From assembly GCA_038243635.1 (NCBI GenBank), contig JBBSQW010000004.1, positions 1 through 64,000 of the forward strand: a DNA stretch of 64,000 bases, read 5' to 3'. This DNA is from Pseudopedobacter sp038243635. GTDB taxonomy: Bacteria > Bacteroidota > Bacteroidia > Sphingobacteriales > Sphingobacteriaceae. The number at the start of each line of letters is the position of its first letter. Position 1 is the first letter of the stretch. The translations under genes and the position numbers were made by a program. Positions 38,236 through 47,023 of this stretch are shown one piece after another. The notes beneath the pieces were generated by a model. The model was not told the origin of the DNA and searched no databases. It worked only from the letters and a program-made list of their open reading frames with translations.

Positions 38236-38270
38236 AAGCATCTTGATTTATTAAATTGAGATGCTTTTTT
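38236..38270 (+). terminator. Rho-independent terminator after the small membrane protein
   Basis: AAGCATCT (38236-38243) pairs with AGATGCTT (38259-38266), extended inward by AT and GT wobble pairs, followed by a T run to 38270. It lies about 75 bases after the stop. Confidence 0.8.
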
Positions 38271-38310
38271 ATTGCTAATAAGATAGCTTTAAACTTAAAA
38301 GAATTGTAAA

Positions 38311-38694
38311 ATGAAAGATTATAAAAAATACTATACCTTAACAGCATCACCAGAAGAAGTGTATTTGGCATTAACCATTCCACTGAGTATTAAATTATGG
38401 AGTGGTGCGGAAGCAGAAATGAGTACTGAACCCAATTCTGGCTTTTCTTTATTTGACGGTGATATCGTTGGGAAAAACTTAGTATTCGAAGAGAATAAAA
38501 AAATTGTACAACAGTGGTATTTTGACGGTCAGGATGAAGCTTCAATTGTTACCATTAAACTTCACGAACATAAAAAAGGTTGTTCAGTTGAGTTGGTACA
38601 TACTAACATACCAGATGAAGTTTACGATGAATTTGTTGATGGCTGGGATACCAGTTATTTTGGAGAGTTAACTGAGTTTTTTGAAGGAGAGTAA
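38311..38694 (+). CDS. SRPBCC/AHSA1-like (START-fold) protein
   Basis: This 127-aa protein resembles the activator-of-Hsp90-ATPase-1-like branch of the START superfamily: an N-terminal YYTLTASPEEVYLALT, a glycine-bearing middle (SGFSLFDGDIVGKNL), then IVQQWYFDG and a C-terminal helix beginning DGWDTSYFGEL. Such proteins have a hydrophobic ligand cavity; the role here is unknown. It has its own transcription unit, between a terminator and a convergent gene 2 bases away. Confidence 0.75.
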   Translation: MKDYKKYYTLTASPEEVYLALTIPLSIKLWSGAEAEMSTEPNSGFSLFDGDIVGKNLVFEENKKIVQQWYFDGQDEASIVTIKLHEHKKGCSVELVHTNIPDEVYDEFVDGWDTSYFGELTEFFEGE

Positions 38695-38696
38695 TT

Positions 38697-38918
38697 TTAT
38701 ATATCCCAATATTGCATTTTTTTGCGCTTAATAAAGGTTCTTATATCCAAAACAAAAGCAGCAGAGAAATAAAATACTAAGGGAAAACCGGCAGACAAAA
38801 ATGAAGTGTAAATAAAGAATAGTCTAATTTTAGACTGAGAAATCTTAAATTTATCACCTAAATAAGTGCAGACCCCGAAGGAATAACGCTCAAAAAAAAC
38901 TAAAATCCTACTAATCAT
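38697..38918 (-). CDS. PspC-domain small membrane protein
   Basis: This 73-aa protein begins with the PspC-like pattern FGVCTYLGDKFKISQSKIRLFFI and has one strong membrane segment (SAGFPLVFYFSAAFVLDI). PspC domains occur in envelope-stress proteins. It overlaps the end of the DUF2851 gene by 4 bases (ATGA), so the two are translationally coupled. Confidence 0.75.
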   Translation of the reverse strand: MISRILVFFERYSFGVCTYLGDKFKISQSKIRLFFIYTSFLSAGFPLVFYFSAAFVLDIRTFIKRKKMQYWDI

Positions 38919-40204
38919 TTTTCTTGTTGTTTAATTATTTTTAAACCAATGCCACAATTTAAGCATTTTTTTAAATCACAGTAACTTTTTTTTAAATGAA
39001 TAAGTGCTTGTGTATCAAAAGCATTGCTCGCATTTAGTCCTCTTTCTTTAAATCCTCGTATAATTTGGTTTTCTTCTGGCTTAATTTCTAAAAGTAAATC
39101 CAAAGCCAAATCAATAAATCTTTTTGTGCCCGTTTCTTTTCCGTAAAAAAATAAAAGTGGCGCTATTGCATTAATTAAAAGGTTTTCAATACTGCGCAAA
39201 CCTAAATTCAAGCTTTTGTTCTCTGTAATGCTATCAAATCTAAAGTGGGTTTTCCAATAGTTATTTATTGGTAAAGAAGTTAATAACGCCTCAAAATCTT
39301 TTTTGTTTTTAGTTTCAATAATTTTCGAAAATAAATGTTGGGATTGAAGCACTAATCCCGCGAACTGCGCCAAGCGCATGGTGGGGAAATTATCTGGTCT
39401 CGTTTTAGAAAACTTCCATAAACTCACATCCAAAACCGAAAGCTCATACTTGCTTCTTAAAAATTGAAACTCAACCTTTAATTGTTTAGGATACTCATCA
39501 TCAAAATTAGATTCTAAGAAACCAGCCACACCAAAAATCAGCGCTTCTACCTGCATACCCGAATTCTTATGTTTAGATAGAGTTAACTGCGGTAGGTTTT
39601 TAGCCAACAATTCAAAAGGTAATGCGTTTACCTTGAAACCAAAACTTTTTGCTAAAATGATGTAAAAAGTATCTTCCCAGCTGCTGTTTGTTGTTTGGTG
39701 AATGTTTTTAATTACTAAGGCCTTATCTTCTAATCTCTCACTCAACATCCTATCCAAACATTGACTTTTTGTGAAATCATCAACAAAAGGTAATTGTGCT
39801 TCACAAGGAATCCAGTAATTATTAGCTATCAATTGATCGTAGTTTTCAATTACTGATGACGATACTACATTCTTAAGCTCTAAGACAGGAATCACGGTTT
39901 GGTCGGTTCTATAAATCGGCACATCATGTTCCCAAACAACGTGTAAAATTACATTGTCATAGGCCTTATCTGTTTGGTGCTTGTGCTTTAACCAATCTGA
40001 TGACTTTAAATGAATCTCTACATTTCCTGCCCAAAGCGTCTCTCCTATCTTTACTTTTCCGTTAAAAAAATCAGGGCCCGAATCCATATTGTGAATACCC
40101 GACTGTAATATTTGGAGCGCCACACCATCAATTGTGTGCAGACCTAAAAGGTTGAATAGCTTATATTTCCATATAAAATGAAGAATGGCTTCTGATGATG
40201 GCAT
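38915..40204 (-). CDS. DUF2851-family protein
   Basis: This 429-aa protein matches the Bacteroidota DUF2851 family: the start contains LHFIWKYKLF, followed by GIHNMDSGPDFFNGKVKIG, WAGNVEIHLKSSDWLKH and ILHVVWEHD, with a C-terminal Cys-rich stretch (CDLKKCLNCGIG). The GNVEIH and HVVWEHD blocks with conserved His, Asp and Glu suggest an enzyme, possibly metal-dependent, but no function is established. It is soluble, without a signal peptide, and pairs with the downstream PspC gene. Confidence 0.85.
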   Translation of the reverse strand: MPSSEAILHFIWKYKLFNLLGLHTIDGVALQILQSGIHNMDSGPDFFNGKVKIGETLWAGNVEIHLKSSDWLKHKHQTDKAYDNVILHVVWEHDVPIYRTDQTVIPVLELKNVVSSSVIENYDQLIANNYWIPCEAQLPFVDDFTKSQCLDRMLSERLEDKALVIKNIHQTTNSSWEDTFYIILAKSFGFKVNALPFELLAKNLPQLTLSKHKNSGMQVEALIFGVAGFLESNFDDEYPKQLKVEFQFLRSKYELSVLDVSLWKFSKTRPDNFPTMRLAQFAGLVLQSQHLFSKIIETKNKKDFEALLTSLPINNYWKTHFRFDSITENKSLNLGLRSIENLLINAIAPLLFFYGKETGTKRFIDLALDLLLEIKPEENQIIRGFKERGLNASNAFDTQALIHLKKSYCDLKKCLNCGIGLKIIKQQEK

Positions 40205-40282
40205 TGCTAAAAATATAAAAATAATTTTCTAATTAAAACAACATTTAACTCGATACAGTTTATTTTCCAACATTGCTATTCG

Positions 40283-41110
40283 CTAAAATCGAATTGCTTT
40301 CAGCTCTTTTACCATCTGTTGCTGAACCTTTAAAGCTTCCGCTCTTGCTGCTTCGGCAAAATCGTGACCAGATGATGCATATATAATTGCTCTTGATGAG
40401 TTTACTAACAGTCCACAATCTTTATTCATCCCATACTTACAAACATCCGCTAAAGATCCTCCTTGTGCTCCAACACCAGGCACCAGCAAAAAATGATCAG
40501 GTGCTGTTTTTCTTATATCTAAAAAAGCTTCGCCTCTTGTAGCGCCCACTACGTACATCATATTGGTGTCAGCAGCCCATTCCTGAGATTTCTTTAGCAC
40601 CTTTTCAAATAAAAAGCCGTCTTCGTTTTGTGTAAATTGAAAATCTTTCGCTCCTTCGTTTGATGTCAATGCCAATAGTATTACCCATTTTTCCTCATAT
40701 TTCAAAAACGGAGAAACAGAATCTTTACCCATGTAAGGTGCAACAGTAACAGAATCAAAACTCATCCCAGAACTTTCTCTATTAAAAAAAGCATCCGCAT
40801 ACATAGCCGATGTATTACCTATGTCGCCACGTTTAGCATCGGCAATGGTAAAAACATCTTTTGGTAAATAATCAGCTGTCTTAATCAACGATTGCCAACC
40901 AGCCAAACCTCGGCACTCGTAAAAAGCAGTGTTAATTTTATAAGAAACACACAAATCTTTGGTTGCATCAATAATCTGTTTATTAAATTCAAACACCGGA
41001 TCTTCTGTATTTAATAAATGTTTAGGAATTTTATTAATGTCAGTATCTAATCCAATGGTTAAAAAAGACTGCTTTATTTTTATTTGTTCGATAAGTTGTT
41101 TACGGGTCAT
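40283..41110 (-). CDS. pyrF: Orotidine 5'-phosphate decarboxylase (type 2)
   Basis: This 275-aa enzyme makes UMP in pyrimidine synthesis. The TIM-barrel begins TIGLDTDINKIP, and the catalytic block DAKRGDIGNTS carries the Asp-Lys-x-x-Asp array; VGATRGEAF and LVPGVGAQGG form the phosphate-binding region. Length and motifs fit the longer type 2 (mycobacterial-like) PyrF used by Bacteroidota. It is divergent from rho, with 229 bases between, and stands alone. Confidence 0.95.
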   Translation of the reverse strand: MTRKQLIEQIKIKQSFLTIGLDTDINKIPKHLLNTEDPVFEFNKQIIDATKDLCVSYKINTAFYECRGLAGWQSLIKTADYLPKDVFTIADAKRGDIGNTSAMYADAFFNRESSGMSFDSVTVAPYMGKDSVSPFLKYEEKWVILLALTSNEGAKDFQFTQNEDGFLFEKVLKKSQEWAADTNMMYVVGATRGEAFLDIRKTAPDHFLLVPGVGAQGGSLADVCKYGMNKDCGLLVNSSRAIIYASSGHDFAEAARAEALKVQQQMVKELKAIRF

Positions 41111-41339
41111 GCTGTATATTTTGGTCGCTAAATTGATAAATTTTATAAGGAAGTTGAAAAAAAAATAATTAAAAATTTTAGGAATTACAAATTAATCGAT
41201 ATTATTGCACTATAATCTCAATTTATCCTTTGTCTACGGATTAAGTAAAACAAATAAAAATCATAAGAACTTTAAATGTACGTTGCCTGATTTCCTAGGA
41301 TAAATCACAAATATAATCCCTTGATAATAATTCATATTA

Positions 41340-42917
41340 ATGTTTAATACAAACGAATTGAACGAAAAGCTTGTTTCTGAGCTTCGTGAAATGGCAAAAA
41401 GTTTTGGTGTAGAAAACACCGACGCATTGCGCAAAGCTGATCTGGTAGCTAAAATTAAAGAACAACAAGATTTAATAGAAGCAGCCAGAAATTCTGGTGC
41501 AGTAACTGAGGAAGAAGCTCCAGAAGAGAAACCTAAGAAAAGAGCGAGAACCGTTAAAACTACTGTTTCAGAAGAAAGATTAAGCCCTATAGCAAAACCG
41601 AACGTTTCTCTTTTTGACGATGAAGAAGAGCAAGTGGCAGTAAAACCTGCTGCAAGGAAAGCTAAACAAGTAGCGGAAGTTGAAGTTGAAAAACAAGAAC
41701 AACAGGAAGAAACCAACGAAGTTTCAGAAAACAAGTCAGAGCCAAAGCAAATTAGACCCGATAAAAACGGAAAACAAAGAAGCCAAGACACTGCGTTTGA
41801 TTTTGATAATGTAATTATAAACGAGGGTGTTTTAGAAATTATGCCAGATGGCTATGGTTTTTTAAGATCATCAGATTATAATTACTTAACTTCTCCGGAT
41901 GATATTTATGTTTCTCAATCTCAGATTAAATTATTTGGTTTAAAAACTGGAGATACTGTTAGAGGAAGCATAAGACCACCAAAAGAAGGCGAAAAATATT
42001 TCCCTTTAGTGCGTGTTGAATCTATCAACGGAAGAGTGCCGTTGGAAGTAAGGGACCGTGTTCCGTTTGACTACCTTACGCCTCTTTTCCCTACTGAGAG
42101 ATTAAACCTATTTATGAGACCGAGCGATCATTCTACTCGCATCATGGATTTGTTTACACCAATAGGTAAAGGACAACGTGGTTTAATAGTTGCACAGCCT
42201 AAAACAGGTAAAACCAACTTATTAAAAGAAGTAGCAAATGCTATTGCTGCGAACCACCCAGAAGTTTATTTAATCATTTTATTGATTGATGAACGCCCAG
42301 AAGAGGTTACAGACATGGCCAGAAGCGTGAGAGCTGAGGTTGTTTCTTCAACTTTTGATGAACCAGCAGAACGCCACGTAAAAATTGCTAACATTGTTTT
42401 AGAAAAAGCAAAGCGTATGGTAGAATGTGGCCATGATGTTGTTATCTTATTAGATTCTATCACTCGTTTAGCGAGAGCCTACAATACCGTTGCGCCAGCA
42501 TCTGGTAAAATACTTTCTGGTGGTGTGGATGCTAACGCATTACACAAACCAAAACGTTTCTTTGGTGCTGCCCGTAATATTGAAGATGGTGGTTCGTTAA
42601 CTATTTTAGCTACAGCTTTAACAGATACTGGTTCTAAAATGGATGAAGTTATCTTCGAAGAATTTAAAGGTACTGGTAACATGGAGCTACAGTTAGACAG
42701 AAAACTATCTAATAAACGTATATTCCCTGCAATTGATTTAACAGCATCAAGTACAAGAAGAGACGATTTATTGTTAGATAAAGAAACATTACAAAGACTT
42801 TGGATTTTAAGAAACCACTTGGCAGATATGAATCCCCAAGAAGCAATGGAGTTTTTGCTAACCCAAATGCGAGGAACAAAATCTAACGAAGAGTTTTTGG
42901 TTTCGATGAATAGCTAA
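41340..42917 (+). CDS. rho: Transcription termination factor Rho
   Basis: This 525-aa hexameric RNA helicase ends transcription. It has an N-terminal Rho_N helical domain (LNEKLVSELREMAKSFGV), then about 100 residues of highly charged, Lys/Glu-rich insert typical of Bacteroidota Rho. A cold-shock-like RNA-binding domain (GVLEIMPDGYGFLRSSDYNY, about 160-235) and a RecA-like ATPase with Walker A QPKTGKT (Lys291), Walker B VILLDSITRLAR and the Q/R-loop region SGGVDANALHKPKRF follow. The long serine/cysteine-rich frame on the opposite strand (41261-41791) is a shadow of the charged insert. Confidence 0.97.
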   Translation: MFNTNELNEKLVSELREMAKSFGVENTDALRKADLVAKIKEQQDLIEAARNSGAVTEEEAPEEKPKKRARTVKTTVSEERLSPIAKPNVSLFDDEEEQVAVKPAARKAKQVAEVEVEKQEQQEETNEVSENKSEPKQIRPDKNGKQRSQDTAFDFDNVIINEGVLEIMPDGYGFLRSSDYNYLTSPDDIYVSQSQIKLFGLKTGDTVRGSIRPPKEGEKYFPLVRVESINGRVPLEVRDRVPFDYLTPLFPTERLNLFMRPSDHSTRIMDLFTPIGKGQRGLIVAQPKTGKTNLLKEVANAIAANHPEVYLIILLIDERPEEVTDMARSVRAEVVSSTFDEPAERHVKIANIVLEKAKRMVECGHDVVILLDSITRLARAYNTVAPASGKILSGGVDANALHKPKRFFGAARNIEDGGSLTILATALTDTGSKMDEVIFEEFKGTGNMELQLDRKLSNKRIFPAIDLTASSTRRDDLLLDKETLQRLWILRNHLADMNPQEAMEFLLTQMRGTKSNEEFLVSMNS

Positions 42918-42933
42918 ATTTGAGTAAAGGAAT

Positions 42934-43036
42934 AAGGAGCAAAGAACAAAGATAATTTGCTAAATTTTTACTACTTATGAATGAGTAATGATAAAGGAGT
43001 ACGGACGAATTTTAAAATCTTTCATCTTTGCTCCTT
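42934..43036. repeat. Long imperfect inverted repeat between rho and pssA
   Basis: The 20-base arm at 42934-42953 (beginning AAGGAGCAAAGA) is the reverse complement of 43017-43036 with two mismatches, across 63 bases. It could fold in a rho-pssA transcript. It looks like a mobile non-coding repeat rather than a terminator, as no T run follows. Confidence 0.6.
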
Positions 43037-43058
43037 TGTCCTTATATCTCTCGAAAAA

Positions 43059-43730
43059 ATGATAAAAAAACATATCCCTAATGCTTTAACGTGTGCCAAC
43101 CTTTTATCAGGTTGTATCGGAAGCATTTATGCATTTAATGGCGATCTTAAAACGGTTGCCTTTTTTGTGATTATATCAGGCATTTTTGATTTTTTTGATG
43201 GTTTTGCTGCAAGGTTACTTAATGTAAAATCAGAAATAGGTAAAGAACTTGATTCTTTAGCCGATGTGATCAGCTTTGGTTTTTTACCGGGGATGATTAT
43301 TTACAAACTTTTGATGCTTTCTGATTTAGGATGGATTTCTTACGCAGGATTTTTAATTACCATCTTCTCTGCACTAAGGTTGGCAAAGTTTAACGTGGAT
43401 ACCCGTCAAACTGAAGATTTCATTGGATTAAACACGCCAATGAATACGTTTCTAATCATCTCTCTCCCCTATTTGTTAGATACGTTTTCCTTTATATCAA
43501 ACCCTTACTTCTTAATTACCTTAACTGCCGTACTTTCTTATTTGCTGGTCAGCGAAATAAGATTATTTTCCATGAAAATGACAGGTTTACAGTGGGAGCC
43601 AAATAAATATAAATTCATTTTGTTATTGATATCTGTTCTATTGCTGGCTTTTTTGCAATTTGCAGCTCTACCACTAATTTTAGCTCTTTATATCGTGTTC
43701 TCTCAAATACATTTTAAATATCAACAGTAG
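43059..43730 (+). CDS. pssA: CDP-diacylglycerol-serine O-phosphatidyltransferase (phosphatidylserine synthase)
   Basis: ATG at 43059 starts MIKKHIPNALTCANLLSG (223 aa); the longer frame from 42981 enters the repeat region and is unlikely. The CDP-alcohol phosphatidyltransferase motif DG-xx-AR-x8-G-xxx-D-xxx-D is exact (DGFAARLL...GKELDSLAD), and about seven membrane segments follow. The short PssA type 2-like form with the NALTCANL start is usual in Bacteroidota, where it makes phosphatidylserine, the precursor of phosphatidylethanolamine. It is likely read from rho or its own promoter. The 244 bases to the next gene hold nothing recognised except the terminator at 43961-44003. Confidence 0.9.
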   Translation: MIKKHIPNALTCANLLSGCIGSIYAFNGDLKTVAFFVIISGIFDFFDGFAARLLNVKSEIGKELDSLADVISFGFLPGMIIYKLLMLSDLGWISYAGFLITIFSALRLAKFNVDTRQTEDFIGLNTPMNTFLIISLPYLLDTFSFISNPYFLITLTAVLSYLLVSEIRLFSMKMTGLQWEPNKYKFILLLISVLLLAFLQFAALPLILALYIVFSQIHFKYQQ

Positions 43731-43960
43731 GAAAATCCGCTGTAGTTATATAGATCTATAATGATGTCCTTAAGGGAATAGCAGTTCTCAAGAAAAAAAA
43801 CGTCAATATTAAAAGTAAAAAATTGAGCCTTAAGAAATTAGCTGGCTTAAATAGACTTCCGTTACTATTTGGGTAGCCATTAAATCATTCGCAATTAATA
43901 AAATAACAGTCACTTACAATTTCGTACTTATGAATTTATCTTTATAAGTTGCTGATATAA

Positions 43961-44003
43961 AAAGAAAAGAGCTTTTAGCTATTGGCTAAAAGCTCTTTTC
44001 TTT
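43961..44003 (-). terminator. Bidirectional terminator overlapping the Hpt gene stop
   Basis: A perfect 19-bp stem (43961-43979 with 43985-44003) has a 5-base loop. Read leftward it is followed by T-rich sequence, and it serves the leftward folK-Hpt unit; read rightward it could also stop pssA transcripts. The TAA stop of the Hpt protein (43975-43977) is inside the distal arm. Confidence 0.85.
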
Positions 44004-44346
44004 TCTCTTTCAATTCGGAAAAAATCAAATCAAAATCTTCTTTAAATTTCTGAAAATCATTAACGATTCCTTCATAATCCTGTTTATCTTTGGCCCTTGA
44101 TTCAATACTTGACATTGCACCTTTTGCACTATCCGCACCCATAAACCCCAATGTGGGTTTAATTTTGTGTGCCATCTCTGCAATTTTACTCCAGTCTTGT
44201 TCCGCAATAGCATTGTTTAAAATCAAAACGTAATCCGGCGTTTGCGCTAGAAAAATATCGATCATTTCCACAATAAACTCTGTGTTGTCGTTTGACACTT
44301 CTTTTAAATATGAAAGGTCAATTAATACTTTATTTTCTCTACTCAT
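43975..44346 (-). CDS. Histidine phosphotransfer (Hpt) domain protein
   Basis: This 123-aa four-helix protein has the Hpt phosphoacceptor motif AHKIKPTLGFMG (His in the second helix of the bundle). Free Hpt proteins shuttle phosphoryl groups between hybrid kinases and response regulators. The two HTCS proteins in this window carry their own receivers and do not need it, so its partners are probably elsewhere. It follows folK by 6 bases; the functional link to folate synthesis is not obvious. The last codons overlap the terminator stem. Confidence 0.85.
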   Translation of the reverse strand: MSRENKVLIDLSYLKEVSNDNTEFIVEMIDIFLAQTPDYVLILNNAIAEQDWSKIAEMAHKIKPTLGFMGADSAKGAMSSIESRAKDKQDYEGIVNDFQKFKEDFDLIFSELKEKRKELLANS

Positions 44347-44352
44347 TAAAAA

Positions 44353-44847
44353 TCATCCTAAAACAGCACCCAATTTGAACACGTCCAAGTCATCATTACA
44401 ATTAAGCAGTAACTGCTCAATTGTTTTTTTTAACATTGGGTGAGTAAATGTCGCTGCAATTTCTACCAAAGGTAATAATACAAATTTACGCTTCTCAATT
44501 AATATATGCGGTACATTAAGTCTCTTTGTATGTATTATTTCATCATTATAAAATAATAAATCAATATCCATAGTTCTTGATCCCCACCTTTCTTTACGTA
44601 TTCGTCCTAAATCTGTTTCAATTATTTGAATGCTATTTAAAACCTCCTCAGCAGAAAATTCAGATTTAACCTCAATCACCATGTTCAAAAAATCAGGTTG
44701 CTCATTTTTGCCCCAAGCTTTTGTTTCATAAACAGATGATTTTTCTTCAATCGTCCCCACAAAAAGCGTAATTGCCTTTAAAGCACTATCAAGGTTTTTA
44801 AACCTATCTCCTAAATTACTACCTAAACCTAAAAATATCCTATTCAT
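44353..44847 (-). CDS. folK: 2-amino-4-hydroxy-6-hydroxymethyldihydropteridine diphosphokinase (HPPK)
   Basis: This 164-aa enzyme transfers pyrophosphate from ATP to 6-hydroxymethyl-dihydropterin in folate synthesis. Diagnostic blocks are the start FLGLGSNLGDR, the pterin-site region QPDFLNMVIEV, and the metal/ATP motif RWGSRTMDIDLLFY followed by VPHILIEKRKFVLLPL. Length is typical. The gene is divergent from sppA across 76 bases and co-transcribed with the downstream Hpt gene. Confidence 0.95.
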   Translation of the reverse strand: MNRIFLGLGSNLGDRFKNLDSALKAITLFVGTIEEKSSVYETKAWGKNEQPDFLNMVIEVKSEFSAEEVLNSIQIIETDLGRIRKERWGSRTMDIDLLFYNDEIIHTKRLNVPHILIEKRKFVLLPLVEIAATFTHPMLKKTIEQLLLNCNDDLDVFKLGAVLG

Positions 44848-44885
44848 AAATTTGTAACAATTGCGTTAAATGCCTATCTAAAATT

Positions 44886-44893
44886 TATATTTG
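44886..44893 (+). promoter_or_regulatory. Probable Bacteroidota -7 box (TATATTTG) of sppA
   Basis: TATATTTG fits the TAnnTTTG consensus, with a TTG at 44861-44863 (22 bases upstream, slightly long) as the -33 element. It lies 30 bases before the sppA ATG, an appropriate distance. Confidence 0.5.
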
Positions 44894-44923
44894 CAAAGTA
44901 GCATTTAAATCCAAATCATTATA

Positions 44924-46684
44924 ATGAAACAATTCTTCAAATTTGTTTTTGCGTCTATGTTAGGCGTTCTAATTTCTTCATTTATTATTATACTCATTGT
45001 TTTCGGCAGCATCGCTGTTTTAATCAGTGGTTCTAAAGAAAATGTAGAGGTTAAAGAGAATAGCATTTTACACGTTAGTTTAAACCTTCCAATCACCGAG
45101 CGTAGTTCTTCCAGTCCTTTTGATGACTTAGATTTTGCTCCGTTAAAAGGCGATAAAAAAATAGGTTTGAATGATATCTTAAAAAGTATAAAAAACGCTA
45201 AAGACGACAGTAATATCAAAGGCATCTATTTAGATGTAACTTATATGATGACTGGTTTTGCTACGATAGAAGAAATAAGAAATGCTTTACTTGATTTTAA
45301 GAAATCAGGAAAATTTATTGTTGCTTACAGCGAGGTTTATACCCAAGGCGCTTATTACTTAGCATCGGTTGCAAATAAAGTTTACCTAAATCCACAAGGA
45401 ATATTAGAGTTAAAAGGCTTGAGTTCGGAAGTTATGTTTTTTAAAGGCGCTTTAGAAAAGCTAGATATTGAAGCGCAAATCATTAAAGTTGGAACATTTA
45501 AAAGCGCTGTAGAACCATTCTTTCTTGATAAAATGAGCGATGCTAATCGTTTGCAAACCACAGCATTATTAGGCTCTCTCTATAATCATTTAACTGCAGA
45601 AATTGCCAAAAGCCGTAAAATCTCACAAGATTCTATTATAGCTATTGCTGATGGCTTAAAATCACGTTCGCCACAAGATGCTTTAACCTACAAATTGGTT
45701 GATGGATTAAAGTATAAGGACGAAGTGCTAGATGAATTGAAAACGAAAACGGGAATAGATAAAGACAAGAACTTGAATACTGTTGGTGTTTCTGATTATG
45801 CAAAAACAATTAAAAGTAAAGGCTCATCATCCGATAAAATTGCAGTAGTTTATGCTAATGGTGATATTAACAGTGGCGAGGGAGATGAGAACTCCATTGG
45901 TTCTGAAGGAATTTCAAGAGCAATAAGAAAAGCTCGATTAAATGATAAAGTTAAAGCGATTGTGTTAAGAGTAAACAGCCCCGGCGGAAGTGCTTTAGCC
46001 TCTGACGTAATTTGGAGAGAAGTACTCCTTGCTAAGAAAGCAAAACCCGTAATTGTATCCATGGGTGATTACGCCGCTTCTGGTGGTTATTATATAGCTT
46101 GTGCAGCTGATGAAATTTTTGCCGAGCCAACTACAATTACCGGTTCAATTGGAGTTTTTGCGGTGATACCAAATATGAAAGGCTTTTTTAACAATAAATT
46201 GGGTATTACGTTTGATGGTGTTAAAACAGGGCAATTTGCAGATTTAGGAAATGTAAGTCGCCCCTTAAATAACGCGGAGAAACTGATTCTACAAAACGAA
46301 GTCAACAGAACCTACAACGATTTTACTAAACGCGTTGCAGACGGCAGAAAACTTTCTCAAACTTACGTAGATAGCATTGGACAAGGTCGTGTTTGGACAG
46401 GCGAACAAGCTTTAAAACTAAAATTAGTAGACAAGCTTGGCCATTTGGATGATGCCATAGCGGCAGCGGCAAAAAAGGCTAAAATTAAGGATTACAAGAT
46501 CGCTAACTATCCAGAAATTAAAGATGGCTTAATGGGATTATTAGGGAATTCTGACGAAAAGATTAAAGCTTATTTTGTAAAACAAGAGCTTGGAAAAAGC
46601 TACCAGTACTATCAAAAAATAAAAGAAGTGAGTAGCATGAGCGGCTTACAAGCTAGGCTACCTTATGAAATAACTTTTCAGTGA
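44924..46684 (+). CDS. sppA: Signal peptide peptidase SppA, 67K type
   Basis: This 586-aa inner-membrane serine protease degrades cleaved signal peptides and damaged membrane proteins. An N-terminal membrane anchor is followed by two tandem ClpP-like S49 domains. The Ser/Lys dyad split over the two halves is present: GTFKSAVEPF (Lys193) in the first and DYAASGGYY (Ser386) in the second, 193 residues apart as in the E. coli 67K enzyme. GSIGVFA and the C-terminal domain are intact. It is a single-gene unit with its own promoter and terminator. Confidence 0.93.
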   Translation: MKQFFKFVFASMLGVLISSFIIILIVFGSIAVLISGSKENVEVKENSILHVSLNLPITERSSSSPFDDLDFAPLKGDKKIGLNDILKSIKNAKDDSNIKGIYLDVTYMMTGFATIEEIRNALLDFKKSGKFIVAYSEVYTQGAYYLASVANKVYLNPQGILELKGLSSEVMFFKGALEKLDIEAQIIKVGTFKSAVEPFFLDKMSDANRLQTTALLGSLYNHLTAEIAKSRKISQDSIIAIADGLKSRSPQDALTYKLVDGLKYKDEVLDELKTKTGIDKDKNLNTVGVSDYAKTIKSKGSSSDKIAVVYANGDINSGEGDENSIGSEGISRAIRKARLNDKVKAIVLRVNSPGGSALASDVIWREVLLAKKAKPVIVSMGDYAASGGYYIACAADEIFAEPTTITGSIGVFAVIPNMKGFFNNKLGITFDGVKTGQFADLGNVSRPLNNAEKLILQNEVNRTYNDFTKRVADGRKLSQTYVDSIGQGRVWTGEQALKLKLVDKLGHLDDAIAAAAKKAKIKDYKIANYPEIKDGLMGLLGNSDEKIKAYFVKQELGKSYQYYQKIKEVSSMSGLQARLPYEITFQ

Positions 46685-46707
46685 GATTTTTAAATTTTGA
46701 ATAATTG

Positions 46708-46737
46708 AAAGACCCGGATTATCAGGTCTTTTTTTTG
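46708..46737 (+). terminator. Rho-independent terminator of sppA
   Basis: AAAGACC (46708-46714) pairs with GGTCTTT (46725-46731) across a 10-base loop, and a run of T follows. It lies 24 bases after the stop. Confidence 0.85.
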
Positions 46738-47023
46738 TTTTTGGAGAATTGGAAAAAGGCGTCGTTATTCTTTAGGCTAAGAAGTTTGATTTATAGTGGT
46801 CATAAGATGCGTTAACGACAGAAGTAACATCCTTTCTTGCTTTTTTTATTAACCAAAGCAAATTGCAAAAACGATATAACGGATGGCGTGTTAAAACGCC
46901 CTCCGTAATTAGAACAAGCTCACAAACCACACTCCAGAGAAAAACATTACTAGCGTAAAGCAGATTCAAACCCACAAAAAAAGCCCTACCAACGCAGAGC
47001 TTTCAAACTGAAATAACTATTTA
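46738..47023. other. Intergenic stretch with a GC-rich hairpin
   Basis: Between sppA and the convergent protease gene there is no supported gene. A hairpin at 46879-46906 (5-bp stem, one mismatch, 5-bp stem, 6-base loop) has GC content above its surroundings. The minus-strand GTG open frame at 46772-46975 (67 codons) spans it but resembles no family I know. Confidence 0.4.

Noticed and set aside
41261..41791. 176-codon minus-strand open frame, Ser/Cys rich
   Set aside because: It lies opposite the charged Lys/Glu-rich insert of rho, has low-complexity composition and no family features; it is a shadow frame.
42981..43058. Longer N-terminus for the phosphatidylserine synthase
   Set aside because: These 26 codons fall in the inverted repeat; the family start MIKKHIPNALT lies at 43059.
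46772..46975. 67-codon minus-strand open frame with a GTG start
   Set aside because: Spans a hairpin and shows no homology I recognise; treated as non-coding.
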